From Linum tenue (lineage: Eukaryota > Streptophyta > Magnoliopsida > Malpighiales > Linaceae), in contig CAMGYJ010000010.1 of assembly GCA_946122785.1 (NCBI GenBank), forward strand, positions 52,576,162 through 52,640,161: a DNA stretch of 64,000 bases, given 5' to 3'. Shown here in pieces: positions 1 through 9,406 of this stretch. Position 1 is the stretch's first letter, and every line of letters begins with the position of its first letter. Below the pieces are notes generated by a model. It was not told the origin of the DNA. It made no database searches and saw only the letters and a list, made by a program, of their open reading frames with translations. The position numbers were made by a program, and so were the translations under genes.

Positions 1-223
1 TCGGCTTGAGGCTATTCTTCAACGATGATTATGTCCATTAAGCACCCATTTGGGCGGATTTATTCCGAGTCCATTTTTTGCAGATTCCAAAGGGGTACTA
101 TCACAGATTTCTGGCAATTTTTCCGAAATGCCATTTTCTTTGGATTCTGGAGGCTATAGATCACGGAATCAGGCCGAGGCTATTCTCCACCGATAATGAA
201 GTCTATTGTTCCTATTCTCCAAG

Positions 224-563
224 GATGATAAGTCCATTAAGCACCGATTTGGACCAATTTATTTTTGGATGGCATTTTCGCAATTTAAGGGGCGACGAAA
301 GGCCATTTTAATTGGATTTTGAAGGCTACTTATCACGGATTTGGCTTGAGGCTATTCTTCAACGATGATTCTGTCCATTAAGCAGCGATTTGTGCAGATT
401 TATTCCGAGTCCATTTTAAGCAGATTCCAAAGGGGTACCATCACAAATTTCGAGCAATTTTTCTGAAATGCCATATTCTTTGGATTCTTGAGGCTACAGA
501 TCACGGAATCAGGCCGAGGCTATTCTCCACCGATAATGAAGTCTATTAATCCTATTCTCCGCG
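224..563. repeat. Representative 340-bp satellite unit (A half 224-363, B half 364-563)
   Basis: The unit is a diverged dimer. The A half (140 bp) and B half (200 bp) both begin GATGAT followed by TCCATTAAGCA and a CGATTTG block, and both end in AGGCTAC...TCACGGA...GAGGCTATTCT. B is longer for two reasons. It has a 32-bp tandem duplication, visible as CTATTCTCC at 520 and again at 552. It also has an extra block holding the KpnI site and a dyad. The length is twice 170 bp, close to a dinucleosome, as is common among plant satellites. The nucleosome link is inference. Confidence 0.93.
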
Positions 564-2404
564 GATGATAAGTCCATTAAGCACCGATTTGGGCCAATTT
601 ATTTTTGGATGGCATTTTCGTAATTTATGGGGCGACGAAAGGCTATTTTTCTTTGGATTTTAAAGGCTGCAGGTAACGGATTCGGCCTGAGACTATTCTT
701 CAACGATAATTAAGTCCATTAAGCACCGATTTGGTCGGATTTATTCCGGGTCAATTTTTGGCAGATTCCAAAGGGGTACCTTCATAGATTTCGCGCGATT
801 TTTCCGAAATGACATTTCTTTTGATTTTGGACGCTACAGATCATGGAATCAGGTCGTGACTATTCTCCACCGATAATGAAGGGTATTGATCTTATTCTCC
901 AAGGATGATAAGTCCATTAAGCACTGATCTGGACCAATTTATTTTCGGATGGCATTTTCATAATGTATGGGGCGACGAAAGGCCATTTTCTTTGGATTTT
1001 GAAGGCTAGAAGTCACGGATTCGGCCAGAGGCTATTCTTCAATGATGATTAAGTTCATTAAGCACCAATATGGGTGCATTTATTCCGGGTCAATTTTTGG
1101 CAGATTCCAAAGAGGTACCATCACAGATTTCGGGCGATTTTTCCGAAATGCCATTTTCTTTCGATTCTGGAGGCTACAGATCACGGAATCAGGCCGAGGC
1201 TATTCTCCACCGATAATGAAGTCTATTGATCCTATTTTCCAAGGATGATAAGTCCATTAAGCACCGATTTGGAACAATTTTTTCGGATGGCATTTTCGTA
1301 ATTTATGGGGCGACGAAAGGCCATTTTATTTGGATTTTGAAGGCTACTGATCACGGAATCGGCCTGAGGCTATTCTTCAACGATGATTATTTCCATTAAG
1401 AAACGATTTGGGCGGATTTATTCCGAGTCTATTTTTAGCAGATTCCAAAGGGGTACCATCACATATTTCTGGCAATTTTTCCGAAATGCCATTTTCTTTG
1501 GATTCTGGAGGCTATAGTTCACGGAATTAGGCCTAGTTTATTCTCCACCGATAATGAAGTCTATTAATCCTATTCTCCACGGATGATAAGTCCATTAAGC
1601 TCAGATTTATGTCAATTTATTTTCGGATGACATTTTCGTAATTTATGGTGCGACGAAAGGCTCTTTTTATTTTTATTTTGAAGGCTACAGGTCACGGATT
1701 CGGCCTGAGGCTATTCTTCAACGATGATTAAGTCCATTAAACACCGATTTGGTCGGATTTATTCCTGGTCAATTTTTGGCAGATTCCAAAGGGGTACCTT
1801 CATAGATTTCGCGCGATTTTTCTGAAATGACATTTCTTTTGATTTTGGACGCTACAGATCACGGAATCAGGCCGTGGCTATTCTCCCCCGATAATGAAGG
1901 GTATTGATCTTATTCTCCAAGGATGATAAGTCTATTAAGCACTGATCTGGACCAATTTATTTTTGGATGGCATTTTCGTAATTTATGGGGAGACGAAAGA
2001 CCATTTTCTTTCCATTTTGAAGGCTACAGGTCACGGATTCGGCCTGAGGCTATTCTTCAACAAAGATTAAGTTCATCAAGCACCGATTTGGGTGCATTTA
2101 TTCCGGGTCAATTTTTGGCAGATCCCAAAGGGGTACCATCACAGATTTCGGGCGATTTTTCCGAAATGCCATTTTCTTTCGATTCTGGAAGCTACAGATC
2201 ATGGTATTAGGCCGAGAATATTCTCGACCGATAATGAAGTCTATTGATCTTATTCTCCAAGGATGATAAGTCCATTAAGCACCGATTAGGACCAATTTAT
2301 TTTTGGATGGCATTTTCGTAATTTATGGGGCGACGAAAGGCCATTTTATTTGGATTTTGAAGGCTACTGATCACGCAATCGGCCTGAGGCTATTCTTCAA
2401 CGTT

Positions 2405-2409
2405 GATTA
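2405..2409. repeat. Target-site duplication GATTA, left of copia element
   Basis: GATTA directly precedes the TGTTGG start of the LTR and is repeated exactly at 10545-10549 after the ACCAACA end. Five bases is the usual target duplication of Ty1/copia integrases. The satellite reads on without loss across the site. Confidence 0.97.
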
Positions 2410-2822
2410 TGTTGGAAGATGGCAAGCTTGCGTCAGGCTCTATTTGAGGAAATTGCTTGAACAAAAGGAAATTCCATTCTCGAGTGAACAACTAAGGAAG
2501 GCATCACCAAATCAGAATCAAAGCAAGATCAGCTTAATTGATTGTGTGAGGGTTAACGGTTGGGAGGACATTTTGTATAAAGAGAAAAAGCTATGGGTAG
2601 AGAGAGGTGTCCTTTTCGAGAGAATCAAAACAAGAGCAAAGAGTGCGGTCAGAGTTTTGATTAGAGAAGGAGAGTGCTGTCAGAGAGATAGCTTGAAGGA
2701 GTGGTGTGAGTTTGAACTACAGCAGGGAGCAGTAGGTTCGAAGGGGTTCTGATCAAAGTGACGGGGAGTCACTGTGAGATCAAGCTGTACACTGTAATCC
2801 GAAACACAGAGTATAGTATAAC

Positions 2823-2853
2823 GTCGAAGGTCTCATATCAGAGATCCTTCGAC
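2823..2853. promoter_or_regulatory. LTR palindrome 1
   Basis: The arms GTCGAAGG and CCTTCGAC (8 bp, perfect) enclose a second pair TCTC/GAGA around a 6-nt centre, with one unpaired T. It lies in the U3 region upstream of the possible TATA. Palindromes in the cis-regulatory part of the LTR are known from maize Sireviruses. A regulatory role here is inference. The same structure is at 10042-10072. Confidence 0.75.
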
Positions 2854-2864
2854 CGTGGATTAGT

Positions 2865-2896
2865 CGGTGTTAGGTTCCATTGATTGCCTAACACCG
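2865..2896. promoter_or_regulatory. LTR palindrome 2
   Basis: A perfect 10-bp stem, CGGTGTTAGG with CCTAACACCG, has a 12-nt loop and starts only 11 bp after palindrome 1. Such a stem is unlikely by chance in this base composition. It is repeated at 10084-10115 in the 3' LTR. Confidence 0.75.
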
Positions 2897-2926
2897 GATA
2901 CCACGTAAAAAGATCGTGTCTGAGTT

Positions 2927-2934
2927 TATTTAAG
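2927..2934 (+). promoter_or_regulatory. Possible TATA element of the copia LTR
   Basis: TATTTAAG lies 30 bp past the second palindrome, about 390 bp before the LTR end, which leaves room for R and U5. TATAAAG at 2576 is an alternative. There is no transcript evidence. Confidence 0.35.
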
Positions 2935-3327
2935 TTTTTACTGTTTCATTTCATTTCCAGTTATTTCTAAAAGACCTTGATCTAGTGCGAAGTGTGAATT
3001 CTACAGAGCAGGTTTGATTCTCTGGCTCGAGGGAGGAAGAAGAAAGAAGTGTTTGCAAAACGCAGAGTTTAACTCAAGCAAGTTGGGCCGGTTTCACTTT
3101 AGCCTTCAGATATTCATTAGAGCCCAACCCGTTTCAATTAACTTGCTGCCGTTTTGACAAATACAAAGAGAGAAGTCTCTTTACTCTTATCGCTGACTTA
3201 TTTTCAATTCATTTCACCTTCCTCACTTGATTTGGCCGAAATCGCAGTTAGGGTTTTCAGATTCCCAAATTGTCGAAGAACAGGGGAGATTTGGCTCTTG
3301 AGTCTCGCGCTCGACTCTACCAACAAG

Positions 3328-3340
3328 TGGTATCAGAGCC
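3328..3340 (+). other. Primer binding site, initiator tRNA-Met
   Basis: TGGTATCAGAGCC, two bases after the LTR end, is the complement of the 3' end of plant initiator Met tRNA. It is the usual minus-strand primer site of plant copia elements. Confidence 0.95.
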
Positions 3341-3378
3341 CGGCTCCGGCAAACGAAGGTTAACTACCTGCGGAGGAA

Positions 3379-4986
3379 ATGAGTTCGAGCACAAGCAATG
3401 GCGGAGTATTCATGGCGGATGGTTTTTCCCAGACCAGACCCCCCAGATTCGAAGGGGTTCATTACGGATACTGGCGCAATCGCATGGAGTTATTCATCGG
3501 GTCTACCGATCCTGATCTCTGGAGCATCGTACTGGATGGACCACTTGAAGTGAAGGAGACACGAGGGAAATGGACGGACGAAGATAAGCGAAATTTCCAG
3601 TTGAACTCCAAAGCAACGAATCTCATGTACTGTGCTTTAGGCCCAGAAGAGTATCATAGAGTCTCAGGCTGCAAAACCGCCAAGGAGATCTGGGACAAAC
3701 TGCAAGTAGCTCATGAAGGTACGAGTCATGTGAAAATCTCCAGAATAAATCGGCTGAAGCAAGAATTTGAATCATTCGTGATGAAGCCTGAGGAAACCAT
3801 CAAAGAGATGCACGATAGGTTTACTACTATCGTGAATAGTTTGCGGAACCTGGATGTGGAGTACAGTAGTGCTGATCTTGTGAGAAAAGTGCTTTGGGCT
3901 CTCCCAAAACGATGGACTCCCAAGGTTACTGCAATCGAAGAATCGAAGGACCTAACAAGGCTTAGTTTGGATGAGCTCATGGGTTCGTTGGTGACACATG
4001 AAGAAAAACTCAGAAGAGAAGAAGGAGAGGAGGTACGTAAAGAAAAGAAGAACATCGCATTCAAAGTAGCTGCGTCAGAAGAAGAACTCGACTGTCTGGA
4101 AGACATGGAGGACGAAGAACTGGCTATGCTAAGTAAGCATGTAGCCAAGCTACTTAGGCTGCGAAGAGAAAAGAGAAGAGGAAGCCTTCCCAATCGAACA
4201 AGGGAGGGTGATCCAGAAAAAGAGCAAGTGAAGACGTTCAGGACTAATTCAAGAGCTAGGCGAGAAACAGTCAACAATGACAACAAGACTGGTTCTTCAT
4301 CAGGATGTTTCAAGTGTGGAAGAAATGGGCACATCAAGGCAGATTGCCCTCAAATGAAGAGGGAGAAAGCTTACACTGCCACCTGGAGCTGTAGTGAAGA
4401 TGAGGAAGAAGAGGTCGAGCCCAAATATGAAGCTTATATGGCTGTTGATGAAAGTGAAGATGATATGGACGCATCACAGGTAAGAAACTCTAACTATTAT
4501 TCAGATTCTTGTGATGAAGATAGTCAATTAGTTGAAACCATAAGAGACATTCAGTCAGAGTTTGAAACTGTCAAATCAAAACATATTAGAATGAAATTGG
4601 AATTTGAAAATCTGCTTAACAGTTACAATAAACTAAAAAAGGAAAAATTGGAAACAGATGAGAAGTTGGAGGAAGCTGTAAGAAAAAATGCTGAACTAGA
4701 AGCAATAATTGCCAGAAGTAGGAAAGGGTGTGGGAATAATTGTGCACAACGTAATAAACCACTAAAAACACAAAAAACTTATAACAAGACATCTGTTGAA
4801 TGCTTTTATTGCCATGAACATGGACATTATATATCACACTGCTTAAAACGTATAGCCAAGGAAACTAGACTGAAAGAAACAGTATGTTTCTCGTGTCATA
4901 AGAAGGGTCATATGAGTTATAATTGTACTGAGTATAAAATGAAAGTTGGAGTATCCAGAATGGTTTGGATGCCTAAAAACAAATAA
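3379..4986 (+). CDS. gag: Copia Gag (capsid/nucleocapsid), Sirevirus type
   Basis: This 535-aa structural protein would form the cytoplasmic virus-like particle and bind the element RNA. The start at 3379 follows the PBS closely; an in-frame ATG at 3412 is a second possibility. Residues about 20-160 resemble the UBN2/DUF4219-type copia capsid region (HYGYWRNRMELFI, then RLKQEFESFVM). Residues about 210-300 are highly charged. A CCHC zinc knuckle at residue 310 (CFKCGRNGHIKADC) is followed by an acidic stretch, a long predicted coiled coil at about 403-465, and two more CCHC knuckles at 475 and 503. The coiled coil is typical of Sirevirus Gag; in that group Gag has been reported to bind dynein light chain. 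The ORF has no internal stop. It ends TAA at 4984, and pol continues in another frame. Confidence 0.93.
   Translation: MSSSTSNGGVFMADGFSQTRPPRFEGVHYGYWRNRMELFIGSTDPDLWSIVLDGPLEVKETRGKWTDEDKRNFQLNSKATNLMYCALGPEEYHRVSGCKTAKEIWDKLQVAHEGTSHVKISRINRLKQEFESFVMKPEETIKEMHDRFTTIVNSLRNLDVEYSSADLVRKVLWALPKRWTPKVTAIEESKDLTRLSLDELMGSLVTHEEKLRREEGEEVRKEKKNIAFKVAASEEELDCLEDMEDEELAMLSKHVAKLLRLRREKRRGSLPNRTREGDPEKEQVKTFRTNSRARRETVNNDNKTGSSSGCFKCGRNGHIKADCPQMKREKAYTATWSCSEDEEEEVEPKYEAYMAVDESEDDMDASQVRNSNYYSDSCDEDSQLVETIRDIQSEFETVKSKHIRMKLEFENLLNSYNKLKKEKLETDEKLEEAVRKNAELEAIIARSRKGCGNNCAQRNKPLKTQKTYNKTSVECFYCHEHGHYISHCLKRIAKETRLKETVCFSCHKKGHMSYNCTEYKMKVGVSRMVWMPKNK
4972..4986 (+). other. Gag stop and gag-pol frame change
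   Basis: Gag ends Pro-Lys-Asn-Lys-stop within an A-rich tract. The pol frame (-1 relative to gag) is open only from 4977, after a stop at 4974, so the overlap is 10 nt. The A-rich tract TAAAAACAAATAA could allow slippage, but it lacks a canonical X XXY YYZ heptamer. A one-base deletion in a once-continuous gag-pol is equally possible, because gag and the integrase-RT part are in the same frame. Confidence 0.5.
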
Positions 4987-5015
4987 ATTGTTTCCATGTC
5001 CAGGTCTGCTTCCAA

Positions 5016-5564
5016 GTGAGCATGGAAGATAGCGAATGGATTCTGGATAGTGGGTGCTCACATCATATGACTGGTAATGAAAAACTTTTTTCTAAATTAA
5101 CTAAAGGTAAGAAAGGTAAAGTCTATTTTGGAGATAACTTTAGTACTGATGTTCTAGGCAAAGGGGAAATAGGCACAGGACCAACTATAACTAATGTGAT
5201 GTGGGTCGATGGCCTTAAACACAACCTGTTCTCAATAAGTCAAATGTGTGGAGAAACTAATAGGGTGATTTTTGAACCAAACAGGTGCTATGTTGAAAAT
5301 ATTGAAAGTAAGAAAATTCTGTTTTCAGGCAGAAGAAAAGGGAAGTTATTCTGCATAAATCTAAATAACAAAAAGGATTTTAATGAAATGTGTTTAATAA
5401 CAGTAAACAAAGATGAGCAATTAGAGTGGCATAGAAAGTTGGGACATATTAGTGTAGGATCTTTAGCTAAACTGATTAGCCTGGACAGTGTAATTGGTAT
5501 ACCAAAAATAAGCAGTAAGAAAGAATTTTTTTTGCGAAGCTTGTGCAAGAGGAAAACAAGTTAG
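5016..5564 (+). pseudogene. pol: Copia pol, 5' part: aspartic protease and start of integrase zinc finger
   Basis: This is the first part of the polyprotein; the first ATG is at 5022. The protease active site is WILDSGCSHH near the N-terminus; DSG replaces the retroviral DTG, as usual in copia. FGDNFSTDVLGKGEIG and VDGLKHNLFSIS follow, both typical of Sireviruses. The HH half of the integrase HHCC finger is at WHRKLGH (5427-5447). The frame then runs into eight Ts and stops at 5562. With seven Ts it would join the downstream ORF, so this is one half of a split gene and not a separate protein. Confidence 0.9.
5526..5533 (+). other. pol: Frameshift in pol: T-run of eight
   Basis: The reading frame before the run continues into the frame after it only if the run has seven Ts. 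The base after the break begins CEACARGK, the CC half of the integrase HHCC zinc finger, so the break lies between the two halves of one domain. A single-base slip in a homopolymer is the simplest cause; a sequencing error is also possible. Confidence 0.85.
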
Positions 5565-5589
5565 ATCTTCCTTTAAGAGTAAACCTGTG

Positions 5590-6300
5590 ATCTCTACATC
5601 TAAACCTTTGGAATTGTTACACTTGGACCTTTTTGGCCCCAGTAATGTAATGAGTCTTGGTGGTAAATACTATGCATGTGTGGTGGTAGATGATTATTCC
5701 AGGTTTACCTGGGTGTTCTTTCTTTCAAACAAAGGAGATACCTTTGTGCATTTTAAGAATCTTGTTAAAAGACTAGAAAATGAAAAGGGTTCTAGAATTG
5801 TGAGCATAAGAAGTGATCACGGTGGAGAGTTTATTTCTGACAGTTTTGATAAATTCTGTGAAGAAGCTGGAATATCCCATAATTTCTCTGCTCCTAGAAC
5901 ACCACAGCAAAATGGTGTGGTAGAAAGAAAAAATCGAACACTAATAGATATAGCCAGGACTATGTTAAATGACTATGGATTACCAAAATATTTTTGGGCA
6001 GAAGCTATAAATACTGCATGTTATATCATTAATAGAGGTATAATCAGGTCCAAACTTAATAAAACACCCTATGAACTATGGAAGGACAGAAAACCAAATG
6101 TGGGGTATTTCCATCCTTTCGGATGCAGATGCTTTGTTCTCAACACCAAAGACAAGCTAGGAAAATTTGATTCTAAATCTGATGAAGCAATTTTCCTAGG
6201 ATATTCTGTTCACAGTAGGGCCTACAGGGTATACAATAAAAGGACCCTCAAAGTTGAGGAGTCCATAAATGTTGTGTTTGATGATTCTCCTAGTAAGTGT
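5590..6300 (+). other. Integrase core domain of copia pol
   Basis: This is the DDE integrase catalytic region: HLDLFGP (first Asp 5626), [19 protein letters not shown] (second Asp 5815) and [10 protein letters not shown] (Glu 5923). It inserts the cDNA and makes the 5-bp target duplication. The C-terminal part, with FGCRCFVLN and [11 protein letters not shown], is standard for plant copia. The end position is approximate. Confidence 0.9.
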
Positions 6301-6657
6301 GCAGATCAAATCGATGAAGATGATGATCTTGGATTAAGCAACTTACATAAGTCTGATCAAGTAGTACAAACAGAACAGGAGATGAGGAATAAAGGTTCAC
6401 AGGAACAGACAGGTGAAGGAGAAACAGCTGCAACAGAGGCAGCAAGAATCAAGGAAGCACCTCTGCACATTCAAAAACGTCATCCACCATCTCAGGTCAT
6501 AGGTGACTTAAAAGAAGGTATGATTACTAGATCTAAGTTGTCAAACATGCATACTGCTTTTGTGTCTCAACTAGTACCTAGGAACATAAAAGAAGCTCTA
6601 AATGATGAGTTTTGGGTGGCTTCTATGCAAGATGAAATGGGATATTTTGAAAGACTA

Positions 6658-7400
6658 AATGTTTGGGAACTGGTTCCAAAACCTGAGGACAAACCTATAA
6701 TCGGAACCAAATGGGTATACAAGAATAAAACTGATGAAATCGGTGATATAACTAAAAACAAGTCTAGACTAGTAGCTCAAGGTTATGATCAGGAGGAAGG
6801 AATTGACTTCGACGAGTCATTTGCTCCTGTAGCTAGACTAGAAGCCATTAGGCTACTGTGTGCTTTTGCTGCATCTCAAGGGTATAAACTTTATCAGATG
6901 GATGTAAAAAGTGCTTTCCTCAATGGAGAGTTAAAAGAAGAAGTTTATGTTGCTCAGCCTCCTGGGTTTGAGAATCATAAATTTCCTAATCATGTATATA
7001 AACTGAACAAAGCTCTTTATGGATTGAAACAAGCTCCTAGGGCTTGGTATGATAAACTTAGCAATTTTTTAATAATGGATGGCTTTCGTAGAGGCTCTGT
7101 AGACAAAACCTTGTTTATCAAAAATCAAAATGGTCATACTATGCTTGTTCAAGTATATGTAGACGACATAATATTTGGTTCCTCTAGCCAAAAAATGTGC
7201 AAACAGTTTGAGTCAGCCATGAAAGGGGCATTTGAGATGAGTTTAATGGGAGAACTTACTTATTTCTTGGGTCTGCAAGTCCAGCAGACTAGCAAAGGCA
7301 CGTTTATTACTCAAACAAAATACTTAAATAACATGCTTGAACGTTTTGACCTTAAAAATCTGAAATCTGCAGTAACACCAATGGGTTCCACAGTAAAACT
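6658..7400 (+). other. Reverse transcriptase domain of copia pol (RVT_2 type)
   Basis: It runs from NVWELVPKP through [41 protein letters not shown] and YVDD to [10 protein letters not shown]. All motifs needed for activity are visible. The limits are approximate. Confidence 0.93.
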
Positions 7401-7479
7401 ATCTTTGGATGAGTCTGGAGAACCAGTTAGCGATAAACTCTATCGAGGAATGATAGGATCTTTATTGTATTTAACTGCT

Positions 7480-8080
7480 AGTAGACCTGACATCATGTAC
7501 AGTGTATGTGCATGTGCCAGGTTTCAGAGTAACCCTAAGACTAGCCATCTAACTGCAGTAAAGCGCATTTTTCGTTATCTCAGTGGGACTGCTTCTCTTG
7601 GACTCTGGTATTCGTGTGAATCTAGTCTTGAATTGCTAGGATATAGCGATTCTGACTATGCTGGATGCATAACTGATAGGAAAAGTACTTCTGGGACGTG
7701 TCACTTCCTAGGCACGTCATTAATTTCCTGGGCTAGTAAGAAGCAAAACTCTGTTGCATTATCGACTGCCGAGGCAGAATATATTGCAGCAGGGTTAGGC
7801 TGTACTCAACTAATGTGGTTGAAGTACCAACTTCAGGATTATGGTCTTAGTATAGGATCACTTCCCATCCTATGTGACAACACAAGTGCAATAAACATGA
7901 CTAAAAATCCTATTCAACACTCGCGAACTAAACATATCGAAGTACGTTATCACTTTATTCGTGACCTTGTTCAAGATGGGAAAATACATTTAGAATTCAT
8001 TAACTCAGAAATGCAATGGGCCGATATCTTTACTAAACCTTTAGGTGCTGATAAATTCTTACCAATACGTAATGAACTTG
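7480..8080 (+). other. RNase H domain of copia pol
   Basis: [13 protein letters not shown] leads into [33 protein letters not shown] and [11 protein letters not shown]. This is the Ty1-type RNase H, which degrades the RNA strand during reverse transcription. It ends in ADIFTKPL, the usual C-terminal block. The limits are approximate. Confidence 0.9.
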
Positions 8081-8115
8081 GCATGTTTACTCAAGAAGAA
8101 ATTAATGAGATTTGA

Positions 8116-8305
8116 TTAGATTTCATATATTCTCTTCCCTTGTTTCTCTTGATCTTCCCAATCATCTTCTGATCCTTTCTCTTCCATTCGAAGAGTTTCC
8201 CTGATTCAATGTAGTCCATTGACTATAAATCTACTTCCCTCTCTCTGGTCCTTCCACACTGTCTCACTGCAACTAATCACAAACAACTTCTTCGTATCCT
8301 CGACA
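8116..8305 (+). other. Pyrimidine-rich spacer between pol and ORF3
   Basis: This is 190 bp rich in T and C (many CTTCC and TCTCT groups) with no ORF. It could be the leader of a subgenomic or spliced ORF3 RNA, since pyrimidine tracts precede splice acceptors. No acceptor can be assigned from sequence alone. Confidence 0.4.
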
Positions 8306-9406
8306 ATGGCCCCTAACAATCTCCAGTTGCAGTCCTCAGTGCTGTTCAAAAACCAAAGCTTCCGCAATGCTGCTACCTACTCTAGGTATCTGCGTCGCTT
8401 TCGAGATAGACCTCTCTATCCTTCTTTCTCTATTCAGCTTACCACTTTCTCAAAATATGATATGAATATCCCAGCCTATCTCAAGAACTTAGGATGGGAG
8501 TCTTTGGTCACCAATCTGCGATTCAGTCAGTGTCCTGAGGCTGTTCGCTTATTCTATGTCAATCTTCGCTGTGGGCCTGGAAGTGATCCTGAGTTCTTCA
8601 CCACCTTAGTCTATGACTACGAGATTAAGGTCACGCCTGCGTTGCTGGCGTCTGTCTTGGATCTTCCGCATGCTGGAATTCAGGCTGGGACAGACAGAGA
8701 GTTCTACCAGTCGGGTTTTCGGTTTGATCATGCCCTTGAATCTTTAGCTCATGACATAGGACGTTGGTTTCCATCCCAACTCGCTGCTGGAAGGCTGCCT
8801 GATGATCTTAAAGTGCTTTTCTTCTTCCTCACACGCTGGTTCCTTCCTCGAGATCTAAGCACCACTGATCTCATTCATACTCCTGATCTTTGGGTTCTCT
8901 TTAATGCACGCGCTGGTCGTCGCATTAGTTATGCTTCCCTCATGTTTCAGCACATGGTCACGTTTGGGAGAGAATACTACAGTGGTCCCTTACCTTTTGG
9001 CCCTCACATAACCAAGTTTCTCTATCGCTTGGGCATTGATCTCCGTGATAAGGTTATCAACTGTGATGTTTTGGATGACTTACGTCCTCAACACGTTCTT
9101 GCACGTCTTGATGCGTTAGTCGGTCCCCGTAAGCCTGTCACTGGCTCAGGGGGAGTGATCAGTCATCAACAGGGTCAACAAGCGGCTGCTTCTTCGGCTC
9201 TAGTCAATGCAGCTGCTGCTGCATTTAAACGTGATGCTGCAGTCAGGAGCGGTCCAAAGCTGAAGCTAATGCTCGAAAAGGACTTGATGTTACCAAAGTT
9301 TGTGTATGAGTCCAATCAGATCAGTGATCCAATTACTCCAGACTCAGACTCTGGTGATGAGGATAGGGTTTCAGGCTATGCTTCTCCGCCTAGTTATCCT
9401 TTTTAG
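8306..9406 (+). CDS. ORF3 in the env-like position of the Sirevirus-type element
   Basis: This is a 366-aa ORF with ATG at 8306 in good context (GACAATGG). The frame is open upstream to 8219 without another ATG. Residues 83-87 FYVNL and 109-121 VTPALLASVLDLP resemble the plant transposon-associated domain in which a FYANL block precedes a S/TP..I..LL.LP block; I know this only as a family resemblance. The C-terminus is alanine-rich, then basic, then acidic. The only hydrophobic stretch is short (about 167-180, VLFFFLTRWFL), with no clear signal peptide or transmembrane anchor, so the term env-like describes position only. Sireviruses often carry an ORF here. Function is unknown. Confidence 0.8.
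   Translation: MAPNNLQLQSSVLFKNQSFRNAATYSRYLRRFRDRPLYPSFSIQLTTFSKYDMNIPAYLKNLGWESLVTNLRFSQCPEAVRLFYVNLRCGPGSDPEFFTTLVYDYEIKVTPALLASVLDLPHAGIQAGTDREFYQSGFRFDHALESLAHDIGRWFPSQLAAGRLPDDLKVLFFFLTRWFLPRDLSTTDLIHTPDLWVLFNARAGRRISYASLMFQHMVTFGREYYSGPLPFGPHITKFLYRLGIDLRDKVINCDVLDDLRPQHVLARLDALVGPRKPVTGSGGVISHQQGQQAAASSALVNAAAAAFKRDAAVRSGPKLKLMLEKDLMLPKFVYESNQISDPITPDSDSGDEDRVSGYASPPSYPF

Larger units (their letters stand above)
1..2409. repeat. Satellite array, left segment (about 7 units of 340 bp)
   Basis: Tandem copies of the 340-bp satellite fill this segment up to the copia insertion. Units can be counted from the recurring GATGATAAGTCCATTAAG block, for example at 224 and 564. Every B half carries a GGTACC or a near variant. 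Short ORFs such as 78-311 and 1923-2210 are read-through of the repeat and have no coding character beyond its periodicity. From about 1060 onward the units match those at 13273 onward in the same order, after subtracting the inserted element. No gene, RNA or promoter is visible. Confidence 0.97.
2410..3325 (+). repeat. 5' LTR of copia element
   Basis: It starts TGTTGGAAGATGG and ends CTCTACCAACA, 916 bp, and is matched base for base by 9629-10544 except near 2664 (ATTAGAG here, ATTATAG in the 3' copy). It holds two adjacent palindromes at 2823-2896 and a possible TATA element just after them. The ORFs across 2303-2752 and 3154-3515 come from satellite/LTR read-through and are not genes. Confidence 0.97.
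5533..8115 (+). pseudogene. pol: Copia pol, 3' part: integrase, reverse transcriptase, RNase H
   Basis: About 860 codons are open from the T-run to TGA at 8113; the first possible start codon is a GTG at 5587. The order integrase-RT-RNase H defines Ty1/copia. Integrase has its catalytic D, D, E at 5626, 5815 and 5923 (spacings 62 and 35 residues). RT has [10 protein letters not shown] (Asp at 6901) and YVDD at 7156-7167. RNase H has DSDYAG near 7648 and [10 protein letters not shown]. All key residues are present and there is no other break, so the +1 T is the only visible lesion in pol. As it stands, this part would not be made fused to protease. Confidence 0.95.

Noticed and set aside
1923..2210. 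ORFs of 60-118 codons throughout the satellite, on both strands
   Set aside because: They recur with the 340-bp period and change frame or break wherever units have indels. They have no domain and no promoter. They are by-products of a repeat with few stops in one frame.
2303..2752. 149-codon ORF crossing the satellite/LTR border
   Set aside because: The first part is satellite and the rest is LTR, so it exists only because of the insertion. The LTR part also appears at 9663-9971.
3726..4337. 203-codon ORF on the minus strand inside gag
   Set aside because: It is antisense to a well-supported gag and has a serine/leucine-rich composition explained by the complementary codons.
4974..4980. 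Canonical -1 frameshift heptamer at the gag end
   Set aside because: T AAA AAC does not satisfy X XXY YYZ because the first three bases are not identical, so it is noted only as an A-rich tract.
8306..9406. Calling ORF3 a true envelope gene
   Set aside because: It has only a short hydrophobic stretch, with no signal peptide, cleavage site or membrane anchor. Position alone is not enough.
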